Assembly (NCBI GenBank): GCA_037179515.1
Contig: JAXCGZ010000134.1
Location: 69,242 to 133,241, forward strand
DNA from: Halocaridina rubra
Lineage: Eukaryota; Arthropoda; Malacostraca; Decapoda; Atyidae
Reading direction: 5' to 3'
Length of the DNA: 64,000 nt
The first letter of the stretch is position 1; every line of letters begins with the position of its first letter. A program made the position numbers and the translations under genes. Under the pieces are notes generated by a model. It had not been told where the DNA came from and did no database searches. It worked only from the letters and a program-made list of their open reading frames with translations. Shown piece after piece: positions 29,360 through 44,105 of the stretch.

Positions 29360-31237
29360 GTGGTGTTGTCTGCACTAGCGGTTAGCACGCTGAGTTTGCC
29401 AGGCCCAGATGGTGCCTATAACATCCCAGATGTTGGCACAGGTCAACGATCACAATATTTTGTACTGCATAGCGATGGTACATACAAATATGGACATGAC
29501 ACAGGCAAAGGAGCATTCGAAAGTGCTCATTCACCTAGCGTTGGTCAACAGCAAGGTAACTTTGGATATGTCGATCCTGAAGGCAATTCACTCAGGGTAC
29601 AATATGAAGCTGGGGAAAGAGGCTTTGTCGCCCATGGTGATCATCTCCCAAAACCCCATCCAGATTTTCATGCTGCTCATGCTGAAGCAAGAGCTCGCCC
29701 ATCTTTTGTAGACCCACTAGCCAGTTCCAATGCTGATGCTACTTACAACTTCAAAATTGCTGAAGATGGTCACTCAAGAACTGAACAGAGCGACTCTAAT
29801 GGTAATATTCGAGGTACTTACTCATACAGAGATGATAATGGACAAACAAGAACATTCTCTTATACTGCTGGTCGTAATACTGGTTTCATAATTGAAGGGA
29901 ATGATTTGCCTGTATCACCTGATGTTCCTGCTGGTGCAGGATCAACACCAGCAGCTACTAGGCATTCAAGTAATTCAGATTCTAGCATTAATTTTCGAGC
30001 AACAGGAAGCCCTTCCTCTACCTTTATACCTTCTGAAAGCCAGCGACCTTCTCCAGTTTACAGTACTCCTGAAAACCAACATTCTTCTTTTGCTGCATCT
30101 CAACAGGAAAGTTCCTCTCCAGTTCAAGCCACAGTAAATGCAGATGGTTCTTACTTCTTCTCTTTCAATGCAGGTGACCATTCGAGATCAGAATCTGCAG
30201 ACTCAGATGTGAATGTTGAAGTACAGTTCTCTTTTGTTGCTGATGATGGTGCGACTCGTAGAATCAATTATGAAGCAGGAGCAAACAAAGGATTCCAAGC
30301 ATCAGGGGATCATCTACCCACTCCACCATCATCTACCCTTGTAGGTAATGTAGCATCAACAAGGATTCGTGAAATGTCAACTTCCCCCTTTTCCATAGTT
30401 CAAACATCTTACCAAACCCCATCAGTATCTAGTCAGTCTACTGCCACAAGCAGATTCACAAGCAAAAGTTCACTTGCAAGCATACAAACTCACTCAGCTC
30501 CAACATCATCTCAAGCAACTTTCCAAGAATCAAACACAAGAAGTGACTTACGGTCAGACGGAAGCTATTCTTTAGCTTATGAAACATCCAGCCATTCCCG
30601 TGAGGAGACAGGAGACAGCGACAATAATGTTGATGGAGACTTCTCATTTGTTTCTGATGATGGTCAAAGACGACAAATCAAATATGAGGCTGGCTCTGAA
30701 ACTGGTTTTATTGTAGAGGGAGCCCACATTCCCACTGGACCTGTTGTTCCTGGAGCACCATCTGGCCAACCTACGGGCAAGATTGTACCGGTGAAAGAAG
30801 TTCCATTCGTCGATTCTCTAGCAAATTCTAATTCTGATGCTTCATACAGCTTTGAGTTTGAATCAGAACAGTACTCACGAACTGAATCAGCAGATGCCAA
30901 TGGCAACGTACAGGGAACCTATACAGTAGCTGATGATGATGGAACAACTCGCACATACAGTTTTCGAGGTGGAGAGGGTATTGGATTTGAAAAGAAGGAA
31001 ATTTCCTCATCCAGAGAGACCCCATCGTCTCGATCATCTTTATCTCAGACAACAATTTCACCCGCCCACCGTCCATCATCCTCAAGCTTCAACAGACAAG
31101 TTGCAGCATCCACCTCAACATTATCTATACCTTTTAGGTCCAGTGCTCGATCTGATAATTCGCAAAACTTCCAGTTTCATCAGTATGATGCTTCCAAAAA
31201 TCCTGGTAAATATGGCTATGTCTTAAGATTTGACTGA
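29360..31237 (+). CDS. CP2 exon 2: five-RR-domain cuticle protein
   Basis: Paralogue of CP1, predicted secreted chitin-binding cuticle protein. The exon begins after CTTTCTTTATGCAG and ends at TGA; total protein 632 aa. RR domains start near residues 45 (DGTYKYGHDTGKG), 131, 266, 406 and 498. The order and linkers match CP1 (PFVDPLAS before domain 2, PGAPSGQPTGKIVPV between 4 and 5), but the Ser/Thr/Gln linkers are shorter. The C-terminus is QYDASKNPGKYGYVLRFD. An open frame extends upstream to an ATG at 29330, but those ten codons lie in the polypyrimidine tract and are intronic. Coding DNA is far less AT-rich than its surroundings. Confidence 0.93.
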   Translation: MVLSALAVSTLSLPGPDGAYNIPDVGTGQRSQYFVLHSDGTYKYGHDTGKGAFESAHSPSVGQQQGNFGYVDPEGNSLRVQYEAGERGFVAHGDHLPKPHPDFHAAHAEARARPSFVDPLASSNADATYNFKIAEDGHSRTEQSDSNGNIRGTYSYRDDNGQTRTFSYTAGRNTGFIIEGNDLPVSPDVPAGAGSTPAATRHSSNSDSSINFRATGSPSSTFIPSESQRPSPVYSTPENQHSSFAASQQESSSPVQATVNADGSYFFSFNAGDHSRSESADSDVNVEVQFSFVADDGATRRINYEAGANKGFQASGDHLPTPPSSTLVGNVASTRIREMSTSPFSIVQTSYQTPSVSSQSTATSRFTSKSSLASIQTHSAPTSSQATFQESNTRSDLRSDGSYSLAYETSSHSREETGDSDNNVDGDFSFVSDDGQRRQIKYEAGSETGFIVEGAHIPTGPVVPGAPSGQPTGKIVPVKEVPFVDSLANSNSDASYSFEFESEQYSRTESADANGNVQGTYTVADDDGTTRTYSFRGGEGIGFEKKEISSSRETPSSRSSLSQTTISPAHRPSSSSFNRQVAASTSTLSIPFRSSARSDNSQNFQFHQYDASKNPGKYGYVLRFD

Positions 31238-31432
31238 GATAATACTGATAATGTTAAGGACCTCTTTACAATAGAATTACAACATAAACTTTCTGTATGA
31301 TGAGAGAATGAACTCTCTTAATCATCTAGGTTCTTAAAATTGCAATTAACCTTCTCAAACTGTTATATACCCTTAGTACATCTGTGATACAGACTTTGCC
31401 ACTGTTAATAATATATAAAATAAAATATGCGT

Positions 31433-31438
31433 AATAAA
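31433..31438 (+). terminator. CP2 candidate poly(A) signal
   Basis: AATAAA about 195 bp past the stop, in a run of AAAATAAAATATGCGTAATA-type sequence; an earlier overlapping AATAAA-like site lies near 31419. Confidence 0.55.
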
Positions 31439-32600
31439 ACTTCAGCAAAGAATTGTACCGCTTTTTTACCTTTTATTCTAGGCAATCAATTACAATTTTC
31501 TTTCATCTCTGGTATAAAATTACTATTAAAATAGAAATATATGTTAAATGTGATTTTTCAAGAGATTTTTCTCTTCCTTATCCTCACCAACTCTGTTACA
31601 TTGCCATAACAGAGTACAGCACTCAATAAAAATCCAAGTCTGATAGGATGGGCAAAAGAGGGCAGTAAATGAAGTTTCTCATGTAACTCTAGTAGTGGCT
31701 ATACTGTACGTCCCCTCTAAGTCTAGTGCTTCAAATATTCAGCGTAGATGTTCGAGTATATATAGCAAACTAACTGCATTTTATTTACTTAATGTATAAT
31801 TATGTCGCCTGAAACTGTAGAAAACTATTCAAGTTTTGCTAACTATTAGACTAGGAGGAGTATGACTCCAAAACCATTATCTTAAATGGACGGAGTAGAG
31901 ATAAGCATTACTATACTTATACCGCCATGATCTTAAATAAATTTTACCACTGTTATATCTGATTTTCAGAAAATTTTACTAAGCGTCGTAAAAGAGTGAA
32001 GTGGCTTTACTCGTCCCGGTAGGGATAGGATAAAGCTCGTGAGGGGATCAACAAAAGGAAAAGTTGACAACTAAAATGTTAATTGCAATTATCTTTATTC
32101 GTATCACAAAGAAAGTAACATTTTACTCTATGGATATGCGGTAATTCTGTCACTGTTACAAGCAGCGCACATCGCGTTTTTAAGGACACAAAGCAGAGTA
32201 CACTTCAGTATGAATCAAGTAAGCTCTGTGTATTCTGTATGATACCCTATGGAGACAAAAAAATTTAATTGTATTTTAAATCTATTATCGTTAAGTAAAA
32301 TTGTCGGCTTCAAAGTCTATCTCTGTTTTATGATGTATAATACTTAAGTATTATTATTCTTGATAGCTGATACCTTAAAGGCCATAACCAAGGAGGAAAT
32401 TTAATGAAAGCATACACAGGTTGCTGTTGAGCCTGAAAAAAATATGAAGTCACATGAGAACATGCCACTTCAACTCGATACCGGTCCCAAGACAGGGAAA
32501 GTAGGAAGGAATTGTGCAAGGTTGTGAAACTTTGAGCCAATATCATATGCGAGCCTCCGAATGGCTAATGAACAACAAAAACCCAATATGTTCGTTAGCA
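31439..32600. other. Downstream flank of CP2, nothing recognised
   Basis: AT-rich, apparently single-copy DNA; no domain or repeat match seen. Confidence 0.5.
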
Positions 32601-32601
32601 A

Positions 32602-32909
<308 letters not shown>

Positions 32910-33147
32910 TCCTTTGTAACATGTAACCATGTCTCGCTAAAGCCATTGGAATCACCTAACTGAACTGAAAGGTGAATGTAATAGGGAATTATCTCACCCT
33001 CCACACTTCTTTCCCTTATCCTTATTAGTAAGTTCATACAGCACAAGAAATACAAGTAAGTTACTCTTTGTCCCTCAATGTTAAATAAGGATAGCAGTGG
33101 TAAGATATAAAAATTTACACGCACACACGCTCACAAACACACACAAA

Positions 33148-33787
33148 CACTTTAGGAGTAATCATATTGGTAGATTTGTCTCAGGAAATGCATATAAATG
33201 GCACAGTAAGGGCAGGATATGCTTTCTTAACAAGTGTACGGGTAGCCTTCAGACATTTGGACAAGTAAAGGTTCAGAAATATTTATGCAACTTAAGTGAG
33301 GCCAAAGTTTGAATATTCTGGGATTTTTGGAATCCGCACTTGGAAAAGCACATAAATAAGCTGGAAACATTTTAAAGACATGCCACGAAACTGGTGCCAG
33401 AAATACCCAATCTCAGTTATGAGGAGAGGCTAAGGGAATTAGACTTACCATCACTCGAAGCCAGTACAATAAGGGGGATATGGTGACAATTTCTAAATTC
33501 CTTCATGGTTTGACAGAATGGATAGGGATGAATATCTTGATATGGCTAGCTCTAGTTTGAAACCTCGTAAGAATACTTCTTTGCAGAATGTCAGGAAGCA
33601 CTTTATTAGTGTAAGAGTAGCTGATGATTGGAATTCACTAAGCAAGGAGGTAGTTAATGCTAACTCAATTCATATTTTTAAGAACAAATATGATAGATAG
33701 TACGAAGTACAAAAATGCAACCGACCAGGAAACAGGGAGCTTCGAGTATATGACTCTTTCCCGTAAGCACAATTAGGTAATTACGCA
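33148..33787 (+). mobile_element. LINE-A, old copy (chain unit 1)
   Basis: Diverged 3' part of LINE-A from the GGAGTAATCATATTGGTAGA region to the CCCGTAAGCACAATTAGG tail; multiple stops. It is followed directly by another unit in the same orientation. Confidence 0.75.
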
Positions 33788-34480
33788 CACAAGTGCGAAA
33801 AGGTATAAGCTTGGATATTCAATAGCAGCAGCAGAACGTAAGGAGACGGAGAATGAGAGAGATTTAGGAGTACACATATTGGCAGAATTGTCTCCGTAAA
33901 TACATACTGAGGGAAGAGTAAGGGAAGCTATGCTTTCTTAGCCACACACACAAGGAAATGTTCAGAAATATCTATGTAACCTATGTGAGGCCAAAGCTTA
34001 TATATGCTACCCCCTTTTGGAATCCGCAGTTGAAAATACACATAAATATGATAGAAAAAGGTCAAAGACAAGCCACGAAACTGTTGCCAGAAATACGCAG
34101 TCTCAGTTATGAGTAGAAGCTGAGGGAATTAGACTTACGATCACTCGATGCTGGAAGAATGAGGGGGGATGTGGTGACTGTTTATACATTCCTTCATGGT
34201 TTTTATATAGCGGGATCGATATTTTGACATGGCTGGCTTTAGAATGAGAGGTCGTAGTTTGAAGCTTCATAGAAAAACTTCTTTGAAGGTTGTAAGGAAG
34301 TACTTTTTTTTTTTTTTTAGTGTAAGAGTAGTTGATGACTGGAATTTGCTAAGCGAGGAGGTACTTTATGCTAACTCAATTCATAGTTTTAAGAACAAAT
34401 ATCATAAGTATCACCAAATATGGAGCCGACCAAGAGACGGGGTGTTACGAGCATAGGGCTCTTTCCCGTAAGCACAATTA
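33788..34480 (+). mobile_element. LINE-A, old copy (chain unit 2)
   Basis: Starts internally at ACAAGTGCGAAAAGG, right after the tail of unit 1, and ends at CCCGTAAGCACAATTA. It is diverged, with a T-run insertion near 34310. Confidence 0.75.
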
Positions 34481-34844
34481 ATAATAATGAAAGTAACCTT
34501 TGAAAGAGGGGACACATGTAAAAGAAAGTATTGATGAGGACAAAAAATCTAAAAGGCCTTCAAGAATTCAGAATAGTGCTCATTAGAGCATATAAAACAC
34601 AGGAAGAGGTGGAACAGATCAAAAGCTTATTACGAGATACTAGACGGTTAAATGAGGACAGGTATGGAGGAGAAGAAAAATTTTTGTTTCAGAGTTATTT
34701 CGGCCAAAGGGGAGATAAAAAAAAAAAAAAAGATAATGCTAGGAGATCAGAGGAAGCAGCCTCATAAAAATTGCTGTACACAGATGCTGATGGGGTAGCT
34801 GGTAATGTGCAAGAAATAAAGGATAGGATTCACAGCAGTACCTG
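34481..34844. other. Spacer between LINE-A relics
   Basis: An open stretch on + (34531-34765) is A/G-rich (RAYKTQEEVEQIKSLLRDTR). It may be a decayed LINE fragment. Nothing definite. Confidence 0.3.
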
Positions 34845-35265
34845 TATGGAATCTGCACTTGAAAAAAATGGTGCCAGAAATATGCAATCTCAGTTATGAG
34901 GAGAGGCTGAGGGAATTTGACTTACCATCAGTCGAAGATAGAAGAGCGAGGGGGAAGTTGGTGACGGTCTATAAATTCCCTCAAGGTTTTGACAGAGAGG
35001 ACAGAGTTCGATATTTTTATATGGAAAACTCTAGAACTAGAGGTCATAGTTTGAAGCTACATGAGAAAACTTCTTTGTAGGATGTAAGTAAGTGTTTTAG
35101 CATAAAAATAGTTGATGACTGGAATTCGATAAGCTAGGAAGTAGTTAATGCTAATGGTATTCATAGTATTAAGAAAAAATATGGAACTGACCAGGAGTAG
35201 GGGAGTTACGAGCATAGGGTTCTTTCCCGTAAGCACAATTGGGTCATTACAATTAGATAATTACA
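34845..35265 (+). mobile_element. LINE-A, old copy
   Basis: C-terminal region (YEERLREFDLPSVEDRRARG) through the hairpin region to CCCGTAAGCACAATTGGG; contains stops. Confidence 0.7.
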
Positions 35266-35451
35266 CACACACATAAGCACTCAAATAATTATACAAATAC
35301 AAATAAATACAAAAGTAACCACAGTAATGGTATGTTTCAATTTAGTGCACAGTCGATAAAATAAATGATCATTTTCTTCTCATATAATAACTATAATAAC
35401 CATTTTCTTGAACTGTATCCAAAGAAGAATCTAGCAAGGAGGGTCACAAGC

Positions 35452-36225
<774 letters not shown>

Positions 36226-36230
36226 TACTA

Positions 36231-36318
36231 AAATGGAACCGATCAGGAGACGGGAAGATACGAGCTTTGGGCTCTCTCCCGTAAACACAATTAGGTAATC
36301 ACAATTAGGTAATCACAC
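36231..36318 (+). mobile_element. LINE-A terminal fragment (chain unit 1)
   Basis: Only the last ~85 bp: AAAATGGAACCGATCAGG, the hairpin, and two tail units, then CACACAC directly before the next LINE-A unit. Confidence 0.88.
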
Positions 36319-38318
36319 ACATGCCAGAGAGAAATGGTTCGATAATGGGTGTAAAAGAGCTAAGGAGTGGAGAGACAAATGCTGGAAAAGGTATAGGAGA
36401 AAAAACATAAATGCCTGGCAAACCTACAAAAGAGCAAGAAATGACTACCTAAGCAAACGGAGAGAGGCAGAGAGAGACTATGAGAGGGACATCACCAGGA
36501 AGGCTAAAGAAAATCCCAAGCTTTTCCACAGCTTTATCAGAGGAAAACTGAAGGTAAAAGAACAGGTTTTAAGGCTAAAGAGAGCGGATGGAAGCATCAC
36601 TGAGACGGATGAAGAGATCTGCAAAGAATTGAACAAGGAGTTTCAGTCAGTATTTACAGTAGAAAATACCCCACCCCCTCAGATTACAGTGATAGAAGCT
36701 CAAGGGCCGGTATTAGAGAACATCAACCTTACAGCCACAGAGGTATGCAAAGCGCTGATGGATTTAGATGCTCATAAAGCTACAGGTCCTGATGACATAT
36801 CCCCTCATGTGCTTAAAAAATGCGCAAACTCAATATCAGTGGCACTAAGTATCATATTTAAAAAGTCACTGGAGTCAGGGGAGATTCCAAGATGCTGGAA
36901 ACAAGCAAATGTGATACCTATCTTCAAAAAGGGAAGGAGGGATACGGCTCTGAACTAAAGACCAGTTTCCTTGACCAGCATAGTTTGCAAAGTTATGGAG
37001 AAACTACTAAGGAAACATATCTCTCTTCACTTGGAATCCTTCAACTTTTTGTCAGTGAGGCAACATGGCTTCAGAGAAGGTAGATCAACAGTAACAAACT
37101 TATTAGAATTTTATGATGAGGTAAGCCGAATCTTACAGGAAAGAGAGGGCTGGGCAGATTGCATATTCCTAGACTTCCAGAAAGTGTTTGACACTGTTCC
37201 ACATGGGAGACTTATTAGGAAGCTGCAATCAATGGCTAGAATTGGTGGAAATGTTTTAGAATGGATAAAAACTTACTTAGAACGAAGAGAACAGAAGGTT
37301 AGAGTAAGACAATCAGTGTCTGAATGGAGAAGATTTAGTAGTGGAGTTCCACAGGGTTCAGTTTTAGGGCCACTTTTGTTCCTTGTATATGTAAATGACC
37401 TACCAGAGTCTGTAAATTCATTCATGAATATGTTTGCAGATGATGCAAAGATTGTGAAGAAAGCAAAAAACGAGAACAATGGTAGAGAACTTCAGGAGGA
37501 TCTAAATAATCTGCATGATTGGTCAGAAAAGTGGCTAATGAAATTCAATACTTAAAAATGTAAGGTAATGAGAATGGGTACAAGTGCAAGAAGGCCCAAG
37601 CTTGACTACTCGGTGACTGGAGTACAACTTCAAGAGACAGAAAATGAGAGAGATCTAGGAGTAAACATACTGGCAGATTTGTCTCCAGAAATACATATAA
37701 CTGGCATAGTAAGGGCAACATATGCATCCTTATCAAATGTAAGGGTAGCCTTCAGGCACATGGACAAGGAAATGTTCAGAAATATTTATGTAACCTATGT
37801 GAGGCCAAAACTCGAATATGCAACCCCCTTTTGGAATCCGCACTTGAAAAAGCACATAGCTAAGCTTGAAAAAGTTCAAAGACATGCCACGAAACTGGTG
37901 CCAGAAATACGTAATCTCAGTTATGATGAGAGGCTGAGGAAATTAGACTTACCATCACTCGAAGCTATAAGAGTGAGGGGGGATATGGTGACAGTCTTTA
38001 AATTCCTTCATGGTTATGATAGAGTGGATAGGGATCGATATTTTGATATGGCTGGCTCTAGAACTAGAGGTCATAGTTTGAAGCTTCGTAAGAAAACTTC
38101 TTTGCAGGATGTAAGGAAATACGTTTTCAGTGTAAGAGTAGTTGATAATTGGAATTCGCTAAGCGAGAAGGTAGTTAATGTTATCTCAATCCATAGTTTT
38201 AAGGACAGGTATGATAAGTATCACTAAGTCTAAAATGGAACCGATCAGGAGACGGGAAGATACGAGCTTTGGGCTCTTTCCCGTAAACACAATTAGGCAA
38301 TCACAATTAGGTAATCAC
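36319..38318 (+). mobile_element. LINE-A copy (chain unit 2)
   Basis: Begins internally at ATGCCAGAGAGAAATGG and covers the linker, the whole RT (GPDDISPHVLKKC, RQHGFREGRSTV, VPQGSVLGPLLF, FADDAKI near 37435) and the C-terminus to the stop at 38225, then the hairpin and tail. Stops at about 36958 and 37553 split it into three open parts. Confidence 0.9.
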
Positions 38319-38319
38319 A

Positions 38320-40108
<1,789 letters not shown>

Positions 40109-40111
40109 GTG

Positions 40112-40288
40112 TGTGTAATTACCTAATTCTAATTCTAATTCTGTTTACGGGAAAGAGCCCAAAGCTCGTATCTTCCCGTCTCCTCATCGGTTCCATTTTA
40201 TACTTAGTGATACCTATCATACCTGTCCTTAAAACTATGGATTGAGATAGCATTAACTACCTCCTCGCTTAGCGAATTCCAATTATGA
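40112..40288 (-). mobile_element. LINE-A 3' fragment
   Basis: The 3' hairpin region with three shortened tail units (TAATTCTAATTCTAATTC), joined through GTGTGTG to the RT fragment at 39871-40108 in the same orientation. Confidence 0.85.
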
Positions 40289-40930
40289 ATGTAATGGAGA
40301 TGAGGTGTTTGAGAAGTATGATTGGTGTGTCTAGAAGAAATAAGAGTGAGAAATGAGATCAGGCAGAGAATGGGTGTTGAACGAAGGCTGTCGGATAGTT
40401 TAGAGAAGAGAGTGTTGAGTTGGTTTGAACACAAGGAAAGGATGAGTGAGTAAAGGATAACAGAAAGAGTGTGGAGTGCAGAAGTGGTTAGAAATAAGTC
40501 AAGAGGAAGACCTAGAATGAGGTGAATGGATGGCGTGAAAAGGTAATTGGATGCATGTGGAATGTCAGTGGAGCAGGGAAGAGAGCATGCAAGAGATACG
40601 ATATGAGTGGAGGAAGATTATGTACAGGTGAAACGGGCCAAAGTGATTTCTCGTACCTTAGCACAGTGAACTGTGATGAACGTGTGTGAGGGGAGCTGCC
40701 ATGTGATGAAGCAGTGGAGGTAAACCAGCTGCGGCTGTCATACCTCACTGTACAATACCCTTACCCGCCTACCTTGTGGGTGACCCAAGCAGGGTGGTGG
40801 GGGGAATGTGGCAACCCATTATCCCCAAGGATCTAAGAGGAATAGTTAAGGTATGCGTGGCTTGTGGTGAATGCTTGTCTCTTGCTTGGCCACCCCCATT
40901 ACAAGGGGAATGGGGCCAGGTATATGTAAG
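40289..40930 (+). mobile_element. Older RTE-like copy related to LINE-B
   Basis: A decayed RT end is readable despite stops (EMRCLRSMIGVSRRNK; later KSRGRPRMR and MDGVKR). A 3' UTR follows, ending in the analogous hairpin GGCCACCCCC/GGGGAATGGGGCC and then AGGTATATG. DNA divergence from LINE-B is large, so it is a related family or an ancient copy. Confidence 0.7.
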
Positions 40931-41119
40931 TGTGAGAAATATCAAGACTGAAACCAGAAATATAGTATTCCATGTAATTTTTCATATTCTGTCTGGAACC
41001 ATTGTCGAATAACATAATTTGTATATATAACTGTATTTATCGTCTATGATATCGTACCTGACATCGTGATTGAGTTACTACTCTTCTCGTAGGTAGGTTT
41101 GTTTTGGTGGATAAGTGTG

Positions 41120-41192
41120 TGTGTGTGTGTATGTGTAATTATCTAATTATGCTTACGGGAAAGAGCCCCAAGCTCGTAAGGTCTTTGTCATG
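41120..41192 (-). mobile_element. LINE-A tail fragment
   Basis: TAATTATCTAATTATGC followed by TTACGGGAAAGAGCCCCAAG; only about 60 bp, next to a short (GT)n. Confidence 0.75.
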
Positions 41193-41566
41193 GCTTTTTA
41201 ATTCATTTACCTCAGTGTAATAATAATAATAATAATTAAAAACGCACGAGTATGAATGTAATCCACAAGTAAAGGCATGAGAGGATTTTCAAGAGGTGGA
41301 ATAGTAATTGTAAAGGTGCCACAGTATAAAGCCGGCAATACAAAATAGTGATGAAAATGGAATTAAAAAATAAATTTAAAAAAAAATAAATAAAAAGTAT
41401 AGTGTCCTAAAGCAGATAGAAATCAGAAACAAGGCGCAACCCAAAACAAAACTGGTCGTATTGCCAAATTGACTTTTATAGTCGTGAGGCAAGATTGCTT
41501 GATGTGTAATGATAAACCCCCCAAAAAAACTGATGGTAATGGATAGACTAGGATATATCCTAGGGG

Positions 41567-41604
41567 TATATAAATGCAAGAAGGTCGAGACTATGAGCAG
41601 TTAG
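41567..41604 (+). promoter_or_regulatory. CP3 core promoter (TATA plus Inr)
   Basis: TATATAAA at 41567-41574 and an arthropod-like initiator GCAGTTAG with its A at 41599. The TATA start is 32 bases upstream of that A, the textbook spacing. The leader to the ATG at 41665 would be about 66 nt. Confidence 0.7.
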
Positions 41605-41664
41605 TTTTTTGCAGAACGTCAGGTACCACGAACATACTCATCCCTTTCAAACTCACAGGTTAAA

Positions 41665-41691
41665 ATGAAGATCCTCCTCAGGGAAATATGG
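41665..41691 (+). CDS. CP3 exon 1 (signal peptide start)
   Basis: AAAATGAAG start context, nine codons (MKILLREIW) and a strong GTGAGT donor at 41692. It joins in phase 0 to exon 2 (MVSILTANTLAFALS), giving a leader with a basic start and a hydrophobic core. The promoter just upstream supports it. The sequence differs from CP1/CP2 exon 1, so an alternative first exon cannot be excluded. The intron is 3975 bp. Confidence 0.7.
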
Positions 41692-42403
41692 GTGAGTGCT
41701 TTTTCACTAACAATCTTCTCAAGTTGTAAGTTTTTATCGCGCAAATCTTTGCCAGTACTTTTTTATTCATTCACCTGTGAATATCAAAGAATTAGTTGTG
41801 GTTGTAGTCTTGGGCATAAACAGAAGAAATCTCTCATAATGATACTTGACAAACCTTATTGGGGTTCGATGTCATTACGTGACACCAAAGTTTTCATTCT
41901 GTCTCTGTCAAACAATGAGACTTATCTATCTATTGTTTCATTTTATATGTTGAACTATTTATTCTATATCCATAAAAATAACAACCTACATAGATCTAAT
42001 AGAAATGACTAATATGAAACAAAACATACTTATCTGATGAAATGTAAAAGACAGTCATGTAGGTAGAATTACCTTCGTTATCAGTGGATACAGCAGCTGG
42101 TTTTAACCCAATAAGTAACGAGTTCAGCTTCCCATAATACCTCTTAAAATATTTCAACTCTTCCATCTCCTGAAAACTTATGTATAAAGGAAGAGTATTG
42201 ATATCGTTCATGCGATAGCCTAATAACATATGTTCACCATTAGATAGACTGGATCTGTGATCGATACGTTTCTTTTCAAGATCGGACTTCGGTTAACAAC
42301 AGTAAAAGGAAATGTCTTGCAGCTATCATGAAGTCATAGTATGCTGCAATGCGTAGTAATAGCATGAGCTGAGAAATCACAGTGCAAAGTACAGTGAACC
42401 TAT
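41692..42403. other. CP3 intron, nothing recognised
   Basis: Small open frames on both strands (for example 41665-42012) run through the donor site and show no domain. Confidence 0.5.
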
Positions 42404-42583
<180 letters not shown>

Positions 42584-42796
42584 TCTACACGCAGCATATG
42601 GACATCTAATATTCCTACTTCTGGTTATGCCTGACACGAAAATGAGATAGAAAGGAGTTACTGTAAAAGTTACTTGTAATGACTTGAAAAGCAATCTCTG
42701 CAAACTGATAGTTCAGTGCCCGTTACAACCAGATCTTATCTTCATTTCCCCCAACATCTTTCTTACAATATATATTAAGCAGTTGCATCAGTTGTA

Positions 42797-43233
42797 TCTT
42801 AGGAGAACTGAAGGACCCGAGTAATTGGCCATTTTCATAATTTTACATTTGAACATCATATCTGGAGTGATTTACTCTTGAGCCTCCTTAGTTAACACTA
42901 TGGCCCGATTTCTTAAAGAGTGTAAACCTAGGATACCATATTGTTAGTTAGCTAGACACACACAAATGGATTTCATAAACGCATCTGACGCGGTTCTACG
43001 TATAGCTAGGATCACTTGCGGGATCCTAGCCATACACAGAACCGCGTCAAATGCGTTTATGAAATCCATTTGTGTGGTCTAGCTAACTGACAATATGATA
43101 TCCTAGGTTTACACTCTTTAAGAAATCGGGCCATAGTGTTAACTAAGCAGCCTCAAGAGTAAATAACTCCAAATATGATGTTCAAATGTAAAATTATGAA
43201 AATGGCCAGTTACTCGAGTCCACTTCTCTTAAG
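42797..43233. repeat. Nested palindrome around MITE-P
   Basis: Outer arms 42797-42901 and 43135-43233 are about 90% reverse-complementary (both carry TTTTACATTTGAACATCATAT when read inward or outward). The MITE-P copy sits at their axis. Confidence 0.9.
42902..43134. mobile_element. Palindromic MITE-P, full copy
   Basis: Begins GGCCCGATTTCTTAAAGAG and ends with its reverse complement. Both arms contain CCTAGGATA-type and ACGCATCTGACGCGGTTC-like blocks. The axis is near 43017 in GGATCACTTGCGGGATCC. Shared with 20775-20977. Confidence 0.9.
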
Positions 43234-43760
43234 AAAAAATGACTACAGTACTACTTTAGTGTTTTGATCTAGCTGCCGAATGTGAGCTACAAGAGTATGG
43301 CTTTGCTAATGTACCTGGTCTACATAAAGGCTTATATTGTGAATTCAGTACAAACTTTCATCAGATTAGCAATTTGCTTTTCTAAATAATCCTCCAAATC
43401 TACCAGGAAACCAACAATGATTTTAATTCATATTAAGTTAAAATTAATTTCCGGTCATATTAATCTTAATGCGACATAATGACTATTATTTTCATATCTT
43501 ATTCAAATTGTAGATCGCACACCATGTGAATCACTTACCAATGAAAGATCATGTTTGTAAATCAAACACTACAGTAGCATCTAAATAAATAAGAAAATAC
43601 AATCTTAAATAAATAAACGTGTGGTTTAAATAGGCGAAAGTTACTGGTCTTACATCAAACTGTGGGGTGGATATTTTTTCCTCATTATCGAAGCTGACGC
43701 TCGTGAGATTTATACTGCCCCAGCAATGACTCGGCACCGCTAATATTGTTCACCAAGTGA
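43234..43760. other. CP3 intron, nothing recognised
   Basis: AT-rich; no repeat partner seen in the window. Confidence 0.45.
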
Positions 43761-43768
43761 CTACCACT

Positions 43769-43963
43769 CAGGGCTTCCAAGAGTACAAGCTTAGTTTACC
43801 CTAGAACTGGACCGAAATTACCCTAAATCCATATTGATTTCCCTAAGCGTAATGAAATTCATTATTATTATTATTTCCCACATTTTTTCTTAACCTAAAG
43901 TTTACCCTAGGAGGGGTCTGATTACCTTAAATTAGGGTATTTTACCCTAAGGTGGAAGCACTG
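43769..43963. mobile_element. hAT-type MITE with 8-bp TSD
   Basis: Termini CAGGGCTTCCA and TGGAAGCACTG are imperfect inverted repeats of the hAT CAGNG type. Identical 8-bp duplications CTACCACT flank it (43761-43768 and 43964-43971). The 195-bp body is non-coding with repeated ACCCTA words. Confidence 0.87.
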
Positions 43964-44019
43964 CTACCACTACCATTCTCTTTCCCTGAGATTTTGGTCA
44001 AGAAAATCTGCTCAAACCA

Positions 44020-44105
44020 TCTTGGGTGGGGTTAAACTTAGAATCTTTTGAGAGGTAACCAGGTACTATATCCACTGATCTACCAAAGATGATAACATCA
44101 GCATA
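44020..44105 (-). mobile_element. tRNA-like SINE-G copy
   Basis: On the - strand GGTAGATCAGTGGATATAG resembles an A-box region and AAGTTTAACCCC a B-box. Relatives lie at 48757 and 50265. Confidence 0.5.
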
